A DNA stretch of 64,000 nt from Callaeas wilsoni (lineage: Eukaryota > Chordata > Aves > Passeriformes > Callaeidae), in NCBI GenBank assembly GCA_013398955.1, contig VWPU01003027.1:1-64000 (forward strand). Reading direction: 5' to 3'. How positions within the stretch are numbered: position 1 is the stretch's first letter; every line of letters begins with the position of its first letter. A program made the translations under genes and the position numbers. The notes under the pieces were generated by a model. It searched no databases and was not told the origin of the DNA. It saw only the letters and a program-made list of their open reading frames with translations. Shown here one piece after another: positions 9,831 through 21,953 of this stretch.

Positions 9831-12800
9831 GTGACAACTATTCACTGTCAACAGTGTCAAGGTTGGAGGGGAACTGAGGCACAGAGAGCTTGAAGCCATG
9901 TCCCAGGGGGATATGGATATGGATGCCCAATTCACCATCTGTTTCATGGAAGTGGAAAAAAAGAGGATCTGGGAAATTCTAGATGCGTCAGCCTGCCTCA
10001 GTACCCAGAAGACTGCTGGAACAAATTACCACCAAGTGGCAAACACTGACAGGGCAGTGCTGAGGCTGAGAACACACATTTAGCAGGAACTCGTGTCAAA
10101 CCATCCTCATTTTCTCTTCATTAGGGCGACAGGCTGGGTACCACAGAGAAAGCAGGAGTGATGCTATCTTTGTGCTGCCTTACATTCTCATAAGCAAATG
10201 AGGAAATGGGAAATTCTGCCACTGTGGGTGGATGGATTCTCAAGAAGCTCTATCCCATGAGCAGTTATCAATAGCTCATGCAGCAGACACATCCAACAGA
10301 GATTTTCTGGGGAAGCCTGTCTCACATGAAAGCAAGATGCTATTGAAGGAGGATGTAGGGGCTGTTTGGGTGGAGGGTTAGAAATTGAATTCACTCTGAT
10401 GACCTGGAGAAAAGAGTAAAAATTTCCTGAAAGAATGACTGATGGAAAAGAATTGGGTGTGTTCAGCACAGGAAAAAATGAGGGAAGTCTTCAGAGTGGG
10501 AAAAAGCCTCAGTATGAAGCAGGCAGTGAGAAGTGTTTAGGGTTCTGCTCTGTTGCTTGGATGCCAGTTCATCTGACCTGCAAATCTTGATGTGCCCATG
10601 GACACAGCATCTCCACTGCTGAGGGGATGTTCCTCTCTGCAGTCTTGCCTGGGAACTGGGGTTGAATGTCCCTTTCTGCCCCTTCCAGGGACTGCTGGCA
10701 GGATGGAGCCACCAGGGTATGGGGTGACCCATGCCAAAGGAAGGGATGGATGTCCCAGCAGGAATGGGGTGCATGTGGACCAAGGAGGATCCTTATGGGC
10801 CATGTGGGCACTTTGTCCCTTGGCTGGAAGAGTGGGGAATGTGGAGGCTGACACATAGTGAGAGATGAAGAGGAGGAGAAAGAACTTCGGGAAACCTTCC
10901 TGCGCACACAGAGGCAGCTCACCCAGGGGTGGGAGCTCAAGTCAAAAATAATTTACTGCTGTGCAAAAACAGCAGGGAAATTACCACCCAGGCTGCACCT
11001 TGTGTGCTTCCTTCGTGCATCCCACGGAGAAGCCATGACAAGCATGCTGGAATGAAGAGGATTGGCAGGGTCTGACCCTGGCAAGGCTGCCAGCCCAGCG
11101 AGATCATGCTGTGTCCAGGACAGGGCTTGTCCCGACTCCCTGCTTAGGCCAGGCTGTGGGGAGATCCTATAGGAACAGCTTTTGTTTCCAGGCAGGTACT
11201 GATAAAGCAGCAAGGTGCTTGGGCAGAGCCGGGAGGTGTGTGAAATGGAACAGGATGTCAAAACAGTTTCATCTCTGTGGGTTGTACTAGGAAAGTCCCT
11301 TTAGTAAAAGCAAGTCAAAAGCTTTAATAAGAGGGACCAGCACTTGGCTGTCTCAGAGATGACTGCGAGGGCTCAGCACATTGTGGGTCACGATTTGAGT
11401 TGTGTTGCCATGACGTAACAGGGGACTGGTTTCCATCACAGCCAGGTTTTGAAGGCAGGGACCCGTTCTCACACCAGGTATGCCACTGAATCCCCGCTGA
11501 GCAGTGTGCCAGAAGGGCAGCATTTTGTCCCCTGGAGTGGGAACTGTGGGGAGTGGTGCCTGTCCCGTGGGGAGAATCCCTCTGCCCTGTGTCAGCAGCC
11601 TCGAGGAGGAAGAGCTGGGCTGAAACCACAGATCTCCCAGATGAAGTGATCGGTTTGTTTGGGTGAATATGAGAGTGTCAGGAGATAGGGCTGTGTCCCT
11701 GGGGAGCTCCTCCTCCTCAAAATAGTTGGAGGTGTTTAACACAGGCATGCCCTAGATGTAAAGGGAAGGTGTCAAAACCTTTAGGTATTTCCTGCATTCA
11801 ACCCCCCCAGGGTAAAATCTTGGACAATAACACAGAGGAGGCCAAGCGGACAGGCAGATGCTGCAGGGTGGGGGCCCCATCCTGGTCACCATGCTGCTGG
11901 CTGGGTCTACATGCCATGCTGGGCCATGGTGCCAGCTGTGAGGGCATCCCTTTCCCTACTTAGCTCCCACCTTCTGTACCATGAGATTTGTAGCCCTGAA
12001 GACCCCTCTGTGGCAGGGTGCATGAAAGGGTCTTCTGTAATGAACCTATTGATATGGGGCCCCCAGGGAAAGGAATGAGAGGAAGCCAGGAAAATCTGCT
12101 GCTTCCTCTCTTCCTCCTCACACACCAGCCCTGAGCCAGGGATATCCCCCAGCCCCCATCTGTGAACATTGAAAATACTGGTGGGATGATCCCTCCTTCC
12201 CTGTCCTGCTTGTAGTTCACTGCCCCAACCCAAGCAGGACCCAATATACCCATGACAGGGGTCTCAGCAAGGGGGTGACTCAGGTTCTATTCATAGTTTA
12301 GGGCTTTCTACCTCTTCATAAACCTCCTGAAGACCTTGTCTTGGGCTCTCTGCTTCCAAGCACTTTCTTTCCTTCCAGTCCTGCTCCAGATGATGGTATC
12401 AAGGTGTAATTGAGAGTGGAAGGAACCTCAAAGAAGGAGAGAATGTGGAAGCTGAAGGTTTGCTCTGCCCTGGGATCTCGTCACCTCCCTGCACTCTCGC
12501 AGGAGGGGCAGCACACATTGTGAAGGTGTTATAGGGCTCTCGGCACAAACGACTTGCTGGCTTTTCCCTTTCAGCAGCAAAGATCAGAGCCTCCCTGCCA
12601 GGCTGTGGTTCTTGGGATTTACCAACATGGACTGCCTGGAGCTGAACCTGCCTTATCAAGATCTTTCTCAAACTCAAGACCTGTTATCATTTGGCATCTT
12701 ATCTAACCTGCTCTCCATCCTGCATTGCTGTCCATGGGATTTCCTGGGGGACCTATGCACCCCAAGAGGGGTGCACTGGAAGGCAGAGGGCTGCAGGCAG

Positions 12801-13467
12801 CCCCAGCCCTGCTGTTTTTACCTTGCCTGGGTGCTCTCAGCTCAGAGCACACCTCAGCTCTTTTGGTTTTACGCACCATGCTGTCCTCACAAACTTTCCA
12901 CCCTGCAGTTTCATGTTAGACTTTTTTCTGTTCAAATTGGCTGAAAGTTGGTAAAAATAGCCCATAGTTGGTGGCAGCTTTTGAGAGAGATAAGGTTATC
13001 TGGAACTTTATCAGCTGCTGAGTCCTGCATTTTCGATGGGTTTTGCTTTCATTATTCCTAAGCCAGGCTAATCTCTGCAAGTTCTCCCCATGAATGTCAT
13101 GGGCAAGGGCAGCCTGGCAGGGGTTTTTGTTGCCAGTCTTTCTGCATATGAACAGAGCAGCATCATGGCTTTCCAAGGTCAGGGGTTCATGTGTATATAT
13201 TGAGGAAACTCACCTTGTCCTTGCTTTGGGGGACATTTCACCTGGCCACGACCTGGTGCAATGTCAGCAGAGACTGTTGACCCAGAGATTGGTATGGGGT
13301 GGTGCTGCTCATGCAGGAGCAAAGGTTCCCCTCTCCAAGCACAAAGACATTGAACAAAGAGGAAAAGTGTAGGGAAAAGGCAGTTGCACATGTGTATTAG
13401 CATTCAGAAGCTGAAAGCTTGACTCGCAGGCTTGGTCACTACCTCTTCCCCAGCTCCAAGTGGAACT
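9831..13467. other. Intergenic spacer between PDCD1 and RTP, right part
   Basis: No gene or repeat recognised. The last few hundred bases should contain the RTP promoter and perhaps a non-coding first exon, since a CCCCAG acceptor-like site sits about 15 bases before the start codon. I found no clean interferon-response element. Confidence 0.45.
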
Positions 13468-13613
13468 ATGAGCACGTGGCAGGACATTTTTGCAGTGAAG
13501 ATTGAAGAAAAGCACATAACAGATCCGTGGACACTTCTGGAGGATGATGCCCTGCAGGTGCAGGCCTGCAGGCCTGGCTGGAAGGAGTTTGTGCAGCGTC
13601 GTGCTCTTGGGAG
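13468..13613 (+). CDS. RTP-family gene, exon 1
   Basis: It encodes residues 1-48 and two bases of codon 49. The WTLLEDDAL, GWKEF and RRALGR stretches match the N-terminal end of RTP domains. The donor is GGGAG|GTAGGG. The ATG at 13468 is the only in-frame ATG before the conserved region. Confidence 0.85.
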
Positions 13614-15450
13614 GTAGGGTGCTGCTGACAGTCCCTGTTGGAGAGGGACCAGGGTTGATGGGTTGCCATGTGGACCTTTTCCTTTTTCAAAATTTGCTTG
13701 CAGGAAACAGGTTTTTGAGCAAAACAGGGAGTTCGGATGTGGATGAGGCTATGAAGGGTTTCTCCATTTTTGTTTGAAGCTCAGTGGGTTATTGCCAAAC
13801 TGGAAAACATGATGATTGGAAGGGAGGAGAGTTCAGCAGCTCCATAGGGCCACAGGGCAGCTGGTATTTGGCCAGAATTTCTCCATGTTGTCAAGACGAA
13901 ATGAGCTCCTTCAGCAAGTGTGGGGAGTTATACCACACTAGAGCCAAATCTTCAGGGTTTGCACCCAGAGGATGAGGAGAGGGAGAACCACTATGTGCTG
14001 GGATGTGGGGTGATGCCTCGGATGCCTGTGCACCTGCACCAGGCTGCGGGGTCTTGGGCAGAGAGAGACTGCAGCTCTGCATTGCTGATGAGAAGCCCCA
14101 TCCCAAACATTTCCACCCTGGGCATTGATCAGACGCCCTGCCTGAGTGGCAGCAAATAGAGACCTTGGTTGCCAGCCCCCATGGAGATTGTGCAAGATGA
14201 AGAACTGTAGGTTGCACACCTTTTGGCTTCTCAAGATATCTCTTCACCTGCCCTGCACCCTCCACCCACATATTCCTTCTATTTTGTTTCTTTTTATTGT
14301 CTTACCCAGTCCTGGGCTTGATGCTGGCTTTCTGCTGAGCTGTGATGAGCCAGCATGGGTGAGGGGCTGGAGTCCCAATGCTTCCCACCCCAAGGGCCCC
14401 TGTTTTTGGCAATGGGGCCAGGATCCCAGCAGACAGCCTGGTTTCCGAAATCTTTAGTGCTGGGGCCAGCCCTCAGCTCACATCTGTGGTGAATTTCCCA
14501 GACTGACATCATGCTGTTAGGGGGAGGACAGCTTGGTGTAAACCTTGCGTGAGTGAAGTTAGTCCATAGTCTGTGTTAACCCTCATCCCTATGGACTGTT
14601 CTGAAAGCCTCTGCCTCAGCATGGGGAGCCTGGGATGAGCTGGTCTCCTCTTTGCCCTGACAGATTTCAGTGCTCCCGGTGCTTTCATAAGTGGTCTTCT
14701 GCCAAAGTGCACATCTTGTTCCACATGTGTCAGTACCAAGGCTGGGGCACGGTATGGATGCGAATCTTTCGCCAGAAATGCAGGCACTGCCCCAACTCCC
14801 AGCTGGAGGATCCTGAGTTCAGCCTGGAGACTGTGGAAACAATTCTGCACAACCTGGTGGTGAAGATCCTCCAGTATTTCTACAATGAGCCTGTCCAGCC
14901 TTCTGACCTCCTGGAAGTCGTGGTGGATACACCAGTGACGGGGCCACATGACCGTGCCCACTGCGAGGCCTGCCAGCTCGGCATTTGCAATAGGTCACGG
15001 CGGGCCCCGGCACTGGATGCTGGGAAGCCCTTGACAGATGAGGACACGGCCAGGATGCACAGCACCGAGCCATGGCTGTCCTGGGCGTCGGATATCTGGA
15101 AGTCCTTGACAAATGTGGGGGAGGCCAGGACCCATCGCACTGAGTTGCAGTCACCCCTGGAGTCATCCCTGGGATCAGATGACTCTGAGCCCTTGATTGG
15201 TGTGGGCAAGGCTAGGACCCATCGCACTGAGTTGCAGCCAGCCCCGGCAGGGGTTGCCTGGAATGTGAACGTGTCCAGGACCTCTCAGACCCTGAAACAC
15301 CAGGGCTTAAGGCGCCACGCAACCTCAACCCACCACCCCTCACCCTCCAATAGCAACTTCTCCTGGAAATGGTGCTGCTGCATCAGCAGCTCTTTGCTCT
15401 GTGTTTTGGCACTGATCATCTTCGTTGTGCTTTATTTGACCATGATGTAG
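13468..15450 (+). CDS. Receptor-transporting protein family member (RTP3/RTP4/RTP5-like), two exons, 310 aa
   Basis: RTPs are membrane-anchored chaperones that help some G-protein-coupled receptors reach the cell surface; mammalian RTP4 is also interferon-induced and antiviral. Exons 13468-13613 and 14664-15450 join at codon 49 (AG|A, Arg). The product has an N-terminal RTP segment (W21, GW at 37-38), then the zinc-binding 3CxxC domain: C52-C55, C88-C91, C149-C152 and C157. DPEF followed by a leucine-rich helix (99-122) is RTP3/4-like. A serine/threonine-rich linker with three imperfect repeats (about 170-240) follows, then a CCC motif and a C-terminal transmembrane helix (about 289-308). Orthology is uncertain: the core looks like RTP3/RTP4, while RTP5 is the neighbour of PDCD1 in mammals and RTP1 sits in the equivalent place beside MASP1. 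Family membership is secure; the exact paralogue is not. Confidence 0.9.
14664..15450 (+). CDS. RTP-family gene, exon 2
   Basis: It encodes residues 49-310. The acceptor is CCCTGACAG|ATT. The exon carries all CxxC pairs of the zinc-binding domain, the repeat-bearing linker and the membrane anchor, and ends with TAG at 15448-15450. One large second exon is the usual RTP gene structure. Confidence 0.92.
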
Positions 15451-15715
15451 AGGGACCTGGTGATCGCAAAGAGGAACTGGGGTGATGGCTAAGCTGATGG
15501 AGTGCCTGGAAAATTGAGTACCCAAGGTCAGCCCTTGCTCTTGGCTCAGTGAGGCTTCCCCAGCTCCTGGTGGCGTGGGAACACATGGGGATGCCTCAGC
15601 CAGGCACCCTGTCCCACAGCCTCTGGAAGACTGATGGTTCCTTATGGAACATATTCTGTATGAGGATGAATCTCTCAGCTACCCCATGCACAGGATGAGG
15701 TTTATTACTTGCAAG

Positions 15716-15721
15716 AATAAA
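15716..15721 (+). terminator. RTP poly(A) signal AATAAA
   Basis: A canonical AATAAA lies 266 bases after the RTP stop codon, followed by a T-rich stretch (TTTGTGCTTTTTAATTT) suited to a downstream element. Confidence 0.75.
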
Positions 15722-15740
15722 ACAAGCGCTTTCACCTCAG

Positions 15741-16254
15741 CCCAAGGATGCATTTGTGCTTTTTAATTTCTCAGAAGCCTTTTCTAGGTGTGTCTGTGGG
15801 CATCTCGGAGAGAAGCTGAGAGCTGTTTTTATCTCCCAGCTGAGCTCTGCTTCCAGGGAGGCACATCCCCAGTCTGCCCTGCCTTTGGCCAGTTGTCTGG
15901 GTACCCTGCACTGGGGGCAAAGGGTGCCCAAACTTGGCAAGTGCAAGAAGGCTGTGGCAGCAAGTCCAAAGTCTATGCCCCAATTATGAGGAAATTGCAA
16001 GTATTGGGCTACAGGGTCTGGGCAAAGGGGAAGATGCAGACTCTTGCCTTCTTCTACTTCACCCTGCAGGGCTTTAGGGACCTGGTGGGTATCATAAAGT
16101 TGGAAACCCGTTGTCCCCATGCAGCTTAACACCCTGACTCTTACCTTCCCTGCAGGGGAGCTGGGCTCCTGCAGAGCTTACCTGTGGGCACAGCATGTCT
16201 GGTGGCCAAACTTTGGCCCAGAAAAACGAGGTGAAGTTGGTTTGTAAGTGCTTG
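15741..16254. other. Intergenic spacer before the LTR
   Basis: Nothing recognised. It lies tail-to-tail between RTP and MASP1. No trace of MASP-1 protease exons was seen on the minus strand. Confidence 0.5.
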
Positions 16255-16833
16255 TGTCCTGGTTTCAGCTGGGGTAGAGACAATTTTCTTCTTTGTAGCC
16301 GTTACAGCATTGTACTTTGGATTTAATATGGGAATAATAATGTTGATAACACACTCATGTTTTAGTTGTTCCAAGTATTGCTTACTGTAAGTCAAGGAAT
16401 TTTCTGTTTCCCATGCTCTGCCAGTGGAGCAGGTGCACAAGGAGCTGGGAGGGAGCATGGCCAGGACAGCTGACCAGAACTGGCTCAAGGGACATTCCAT
16501 ACCGTGCAATGTCCTGCTCAGTGTATAAACTGGAGGATTGGCTGGGAGGGGCTGATTGCTTCTGGGGGATGGGCTGGACATCGGTCAGAAGGTGGTGAAC
16601 AACTGTAGTGTGCATCTCTTGTCTTTATTGAGTTTTATGTCTCTCTCTATCTCTCTGTTCATGATTGTTATTATTATTAATATTTACTTTGTTTCGATTA
16701 TTGAACTGTTCTTATCTCAACTCACAGACTTTACCCTTTTCCGATTCTCCTCCCCATCCCGCTGGGCCAGGGTAGTTGGATCGAGTGGGAGGGTGTACTG
16801 TACTTAGTTGCTGGCTGGGCTTAAACCACAGCA
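16255..16833 (+). mobile_element. Solo LTR of an avian endogenous retrovirus (ERVL/ERVK-like)
   Basis: The 579-bp element begins TGTCCTGGTTTCAGCTGG and ends TTAAACCACAGCA, the TG...CA ends of an LTR. It contains a TATAAA (about 16523) inside GTGTATAAACTGG, a TTATTATTATTAATATT tract, and an ATCTCAACTCACAG stretch near the 3' end. The flanking 5-mers GCTTG (16250-16254) and ACTTG (16834-16838) match at four of five positions, as an old 5-bp target duplication would. No internal gag, pol or env sequence adjoins, so it is a solo LTR. I recognise the layout as a very common songbird LTR family; the exact family name was not checked. Confidence 0.85.
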
Positions 16834-16838
16834 ACTTG

Positions 16839-19800
16839 AATGAACTTTTGAAATAGCCTGTAGCCTGTACATCACAAGCCTCAAATACAACCATGGTTAC
16901 CAAAGTCTGTCTTCTCTGGGATCCTGGGGTGAGCGAGTGGTGGTGGTGGTGGGGCATTGTGTGCCCTGTGAGAGAGCATTGTGAGGGCTGTCACCTGGGA
17001 GTGCACTGGGAGACGCACTGGGGACACCAGGGATGCCATGGGAAATCCACTTCCATGGGGCCACAGGAGAATCCAGGAGATGCAGCCATTCCCTGGGGAT
17101 GCGAGGTGCCACTGATGAGCATGCGGTCACCAGCTCACTGCTGAGCCCTGGATGGGTTTAGGAGCAATTTAAGAGTCAGCACTCCTTGGTGTGCTTGTGC
17201 CATTCTCATCAGAGTTTTTGTTTTCGTTTGATACCTCTCTCAGAGAGGCTGGCCAGTGGTCCTGGCTGATGAATGACTTCTATTAACTCCATCAACTTCC
17301 TGGCTTACTCTGCTTCAGCGACCCCAGGCACCTGCTGTGCTAGGATGCCGATTGCTGGGGTTATGTGGATATTAGAACACATTTGTGGCTCCCTCTTCTC
17401 TGCTGTTTTCTCTGGGATTCATGCATTGCCTGTGTGGTAGAGGAGCTGGAACCCAGACACCAGGGGACCTGCTGCTTACCTGAGTAATGAGACCTGAATT
17501 GAACAACCCTCAAACTACTTTGGGTACTGAAATTGGATTTAGGCCTGTCAAATTAGTCCAACAAGGAGCAGACCTGCAGAACCACTGAGGCAGCTGTATC
17601 CATCCTCTCCTGGCTTTACAAATGATTTGATGCTGAAGATAGGTATGATAGCAAAGATTTTGTAACGGAATTAGTGGAAGAATGATGGGCTGAAGGAAAA
17701 ACAATAACCAAACTCAGTGCAGCTCACACAGCATCAATCCCTGGCTGCGCAGCCTCCCAGGTGCTGTCTTCTCCTCCCTGCTGTATCCTGAAGGGACCTT
17801 TTTGCTGCTTTTTCTGCTACTGTAAGATTCTTCTGTATTTCATATATGCAACCTGCAGGCTCCTGGTTAAAAAAATGAATGTAACCAGACAACTCTGTGT
17901 GGTCCAGAGGCAGTGTGGATTTGCTTTCTTAAGTGCTCTGACCTGCTTTTATCCCACCAACTCTCCCCTTCACCAGCGCGGTCTCTCCTCAGCCTTAGCA
18001 GCCCTGGCCACGGAGCCACCAGATGGAGCTGCAGATCTCCGGCACTGCACCGGGAACCATTGGGTCCAGTGACCTGCCCACACTGGGACTGGACAGCATT
18101 CCCCGCGTGGGGGATGCCCTCCCTCCAGTTTCTGTGACCAGCTGCTTCTCTGTAGCGTGGTCCCCCCAAAGCCCATCCTACGTGGGTACGGGATTGGTCT
18201 GTGGATGAGTGGCTCTGCTGAGTGGCTCTGCTGGGGCTCTCCCGGAGCTGTGCTCCGATGAGGCCGATCCTGCAGCCTGGACCAGCTTCCTTCCCTCCCG
18301 TGCTGGGAGCAGTCCGCCCTCTCCCCGCCGGCGTTATGTCATGAAGCAGAGATATGGCCAAGTTTCTTGCTGCCGTTGCCCATATCCTTCTTCTTTCCAT
18401 GCTGAGGTTTTCCCAGCCCCAGTCATCATGTCTGGGCTGTCTGCAGCCTCCCCAACCACCCAGCTGTTGAGTGGGAACTCCCTTGCCTCTACCTAAGATG
18501 CCTTCTGGTGGAGACTACATCCCTGCAGGGGTCCTGATTTTCCCGCTTGAGTCTCCTTGCTCTTTTGCAAGGACAGACCCACCTCTTGCTCACCTGCAAG
18601 TCTTTTACACACCCACTGTGCTCCCCCATCCATGGCTTTGTGTGAATATTCTCCTTTCCCCCTGGTCCCCTCTTTGCTGCTGCCTTCTTGCCTGCCTGTG
18701 TCCTCATCCTGTGCAAGCATGTCCCCTCCCTCATGCAGCCCCTTCTTCTCCTCGCCAGTACTCACAGCCACTTGTCCATCCATGGGCTTCTCAGCCATGG
18801 CCTCATTTTTGGGGTCCTTTCCAGGATACCCCTTTCCAACATGCAGTTGTGCCCATTACTAGTTTCTTAGCAAACTGCCTTCAAAATTCTGCTTTCTGTG
18901 GGTTGTGGCACTTTTGGGGTCCAGAGCAAGCACTCCTGGCCTGGCCAGGCCCCCAGCTGGCATGGGAACAGCCAGCCCATCCCAGGGGATGAGGGAAGAA
19001 GGATGCTCTGTCTGTGGGTTCTCTGCAGGTCTCATCTGTCCCCCCCGATCTGTTTGAGATTGGGCTCTGCTACAGCCAACTCTCGGCTCACGCCTGGCAC
19101 TCACAGCCAGGGACAGCAAAACTTCACGCAGGGATGTTTTGCTGGCTTTTCACCACAGCCAGACTGATAAATAGCTGTCTCCGCGCCTGTCTCCCTGGAG
19201 AGAAACTCTCAGCACTCTGGCAGGTTGCGAGGTGCCGGAAAATGCAAAGCCCATTGTTGGTCTCACTTTTCTCCTCGGCTGCCTGCTCCCAGCCCACCCT
19301 GCAGCCACCGCCGTGCCCGTGGGGCACTCGGGGCTGGCACTCGGCAGCCGCAGCTTCGTGGGCAGGGGGAGAGGGCTGGGCTGGGTCGGGGATTTCCCGG
19401 CAGAGCTATCGACGGGAGGCCGGGAGAGGCTGTATTTACCAGTGGTCTATTAAAGGGCAGCAATGTTTTTTAATGTGCCCCAGGGCTGTCTAGGCTCAGA
19501 TCCTGCAGATGATGGTTTAATGCTCAGGGGACCATGCCTTGGTTTTGCTTTTTCTCTCTCCTCTCCTTTACTCCCGTGATGTCTCTGGATGATTAGCGGA
19601 CCTGTGAGCGAGCCAGACCCACTGCCCTCCTCCCTGCCATCAACGCAAAGGAGCCTGGTGCTGTTTTTCAGTTCTGTGCCATAGGAAAATAGGGATCAAT
19701 AACCCAGCTCTCAGCCCTGGATACAGGCACATGAGAGGAAACAGTCCCCATGATTTTAACCTCTCTCCGGAGTCTAGATTCTCACTGTCTCTGATGCAGA

Positions 19801-20280
19801 GATGTCCGGCACAGTTCTGTCCCTGCCTCACATCTGAGCTCACTGCAGGTCCTCTGCTGTGGGTACGTGCTCTGTCAGTCCAACAGCTAGTGGAGATGGG
19901 CTGATTTTTCACCCCTTTTAAAGTAAAAGTCACATACCTCATATTTTTTTCCCTCATGTCAGTTGAACTCAGACTTAATTGCTATTCTCAGCAAACAGGT
20001 TGCTGCCCTCTTCTCCTGCCACTACCCTCATCTTCAGTGATGTGCTAAGGCTATAAATAATTGAAGGCAGGATCTCCTCTGTTGCCCTTTTTTTGTGATT
20101 TGTATTCAGAGGTGCTCAGGGTCTGTCTTAGCCCAAGAAGCTGCACAGGCCACGGCTGAGCAGCTGTCAGAGTGAGGGATGGTGTGATGATTCTCCTGGG
20201 AGTGCAGGCGTGCATGGCAGACATCAGCAACCAGCCTTGACCGTGTTCTTCTTGCAATAAAAGCCACAGGGCACAAGCTC
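16839..20280. other. Intergenic spacer between the LTR and the MASP1 3' end
   Basis: No gene recognised. In mammals the six MASP-1 protease exons would lie on the minus strand downstream of the MASP-3 exon, that is, in this direction. I see neither an AAHC nor a GDSGG motif in any frame. A GC-rich patch at about 17950-18350 has no recognisable content. Confidence 0.5.
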
Positions 20281-20295
20281 AGTACATACAAAAGT

Positions 20296-20301
20296 TTTAT
20301 T
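20296..20301 (-). terminator. MASP1 (MASP-3) distal poly(A) signal
   Basis: The minus-strand sequence AATAAA sits about 1.65 kb after the stop, just after an AU-rich tract, and is followed by TGTATGTACTGAGCTTGTG, a good GU-rich downstream element. Confidence 0.55.
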
Positions 20302-20362
20302 TTGTTCTCAGAAGGAAGACTGAGAGAACCATCCTTACATGACATCAGATATTTCACAGAAT

Positions 20363-20404
20363 GTAATATATATATAAAAAAAGAAATACATATATATTAA
20401 AAAA
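20363..20404. repeat. AT-rich simple repeat
   Basis: Two short (TA)n runs are separated by an A-rich tract. It probably lies in the MASP1 3' untranslated region. Confidence 0.7.
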
Positions 20405-21393
20405 TACCTTGCACTTACATGACATAGCCAAGAGTACAGTTCATAGTGTATCTGCAAGTTCAACCTTCCTTAGGCCTTCTGCTCCTCTACAAGTTCTACA
20501 AATGGCTTTTTGGATGATAGCAAAATGTCAGAGTGGCTCATCCACTGTTAGCTTCTTCCTTTCATGGCAAAACCAAAGGAGGAGGAGAGAGGCCCGAAGG
20601 AGGCTACAGGCATGCAGAGAGCACAGCAGGCAATTTTTGCATGTTGCTTACAGCTATAGGAGGGCTTTGCTGGCAAATGAAGGAGAAGGTGTCCCTGCTG
20701 AAGGAAGGTCAGCTCAGCTGACCTTATTCCTTGTTGGGACTTGTCTGCATGGGCCATGGAGGGAAGCTGGGGAGATATGAATACTTCTGGTGTGTTAGGT
20801 GGGTTTGAGTCAGTCTAGAATGACTTGGACACCTGCAATAGGCCACAAGAGCCATGAACAAACACTGAACACTTTACAACCTGTAAATCAGCTAAATCAG
20901 TGGCCTTATAAGCAGTTAAAAGGGTGTAGGTTCTTGCAAGAATGAATAAACTGTAATGCAGGACTAACCAGGCCCCTGAGAAAGAGGTGAAAGCCAAGGA
21001 AGGGTGTTTTATATGAAATGATTCTGCTGAAAATAAGTATTATTTAGATACAGCCAATGTGAAGCTGTCTCGTGTTGGAAAACTTTCCTTGGGAGGTCTG
21101 CCGTGGCTGGAAACCACAGAGCTAATCTTGGGGTGAGACTGGAGAGGGCTTCTGGCAATAGAAGATTGGAGAAATTTTTGTGACTGGAGGTTAGGGTGAT
21201 GCTGAGTCCAAACTCTGCTCCGTGTCCTCGTGTCCTCTGTGGGTCACTCATCCCACATGGGTGGGATACAGGTATCCCATTTGCGCTGGTGCTGTCTTGG
21301 CAGCCATGGCTGAAGTTTAGGGCTAAATGTGGATGCATCCTCGCATCCTTGGGGCCAGGTGGATAGCACCTGAGATGCCACCAGGAAGGGATG

Positions 21394-21399
21394 TTTATT
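21394..21399 (-). terminator. MASP1 (MASP-3) possible proximal poly(A) signal
   Basis: A minus-strand AATAAA lies about 555 bases after the stop codon. The downstream sequence is less convincing than at the distal site, so use of this signal is uncertain. Confidence 0.35.
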
Positions 21400-21953
21400 T
21401 GCATGCAAAAATAATGACAAATCCCCAGGACTCTCTCACTACTCCTTGCACAGAAAAGGTGTTCCCCAGTGTGGGGAACCTGTGAGGCCCAGGCCTGCCC
21501 ACATGGGTTTCCTGCCCTGTCCATAGGCTCTGAAGCTCTGTAGTTGCATCTTCTGATGGAGAGGTCTGGCTGGAGAGTCCTGGGGGTGGAGGCAGTTCCC
21601 TGTGCACGTCACAAAGCTTTGGTGTCAGGGAAATACTGCCTCAATTGCTGTGCCTTTTTCCTGGCTTGGAGGGAAGCTCTCTGGAGTGTGGGTGAGGTTT
21701 GCAGATGGGCAGCACATGCGGAGGACACCAGCTGAGATGTTGTCCTTTGCCCCCTTCCCTCCAGCTCCCTAGCAAGCATTTCCTAAGAACGCAAGCAAAG
21801 GGATGAAGGACCTAGTGAAACAAACGACTTTGCAAGGGCTTGGCGTGCGTGGAGTATCGTGGCTATTGCTTGCGAAAGTCCCGAGTCTGGAGCACATTAA
21901 ACAATAACAACAACAAGAAAGGGAGCCGCGGTGGCAGCAGGCTGCTTAGTCAC

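Noticed and set aside
13041..13050. TTTTGCTTTC upstream of RTP, considered as an interferon-response element
   Set aside because: It misses the TTTCNNTTTC core at one key position, and no second half-site supports it. Interferon control of this RTP is plausible from the family but not shown here.
14509..14961. 150-codon minus-strand frame over RTP exon 2
   Set aside because: It is the antisense shadow of the RTP coding exon.
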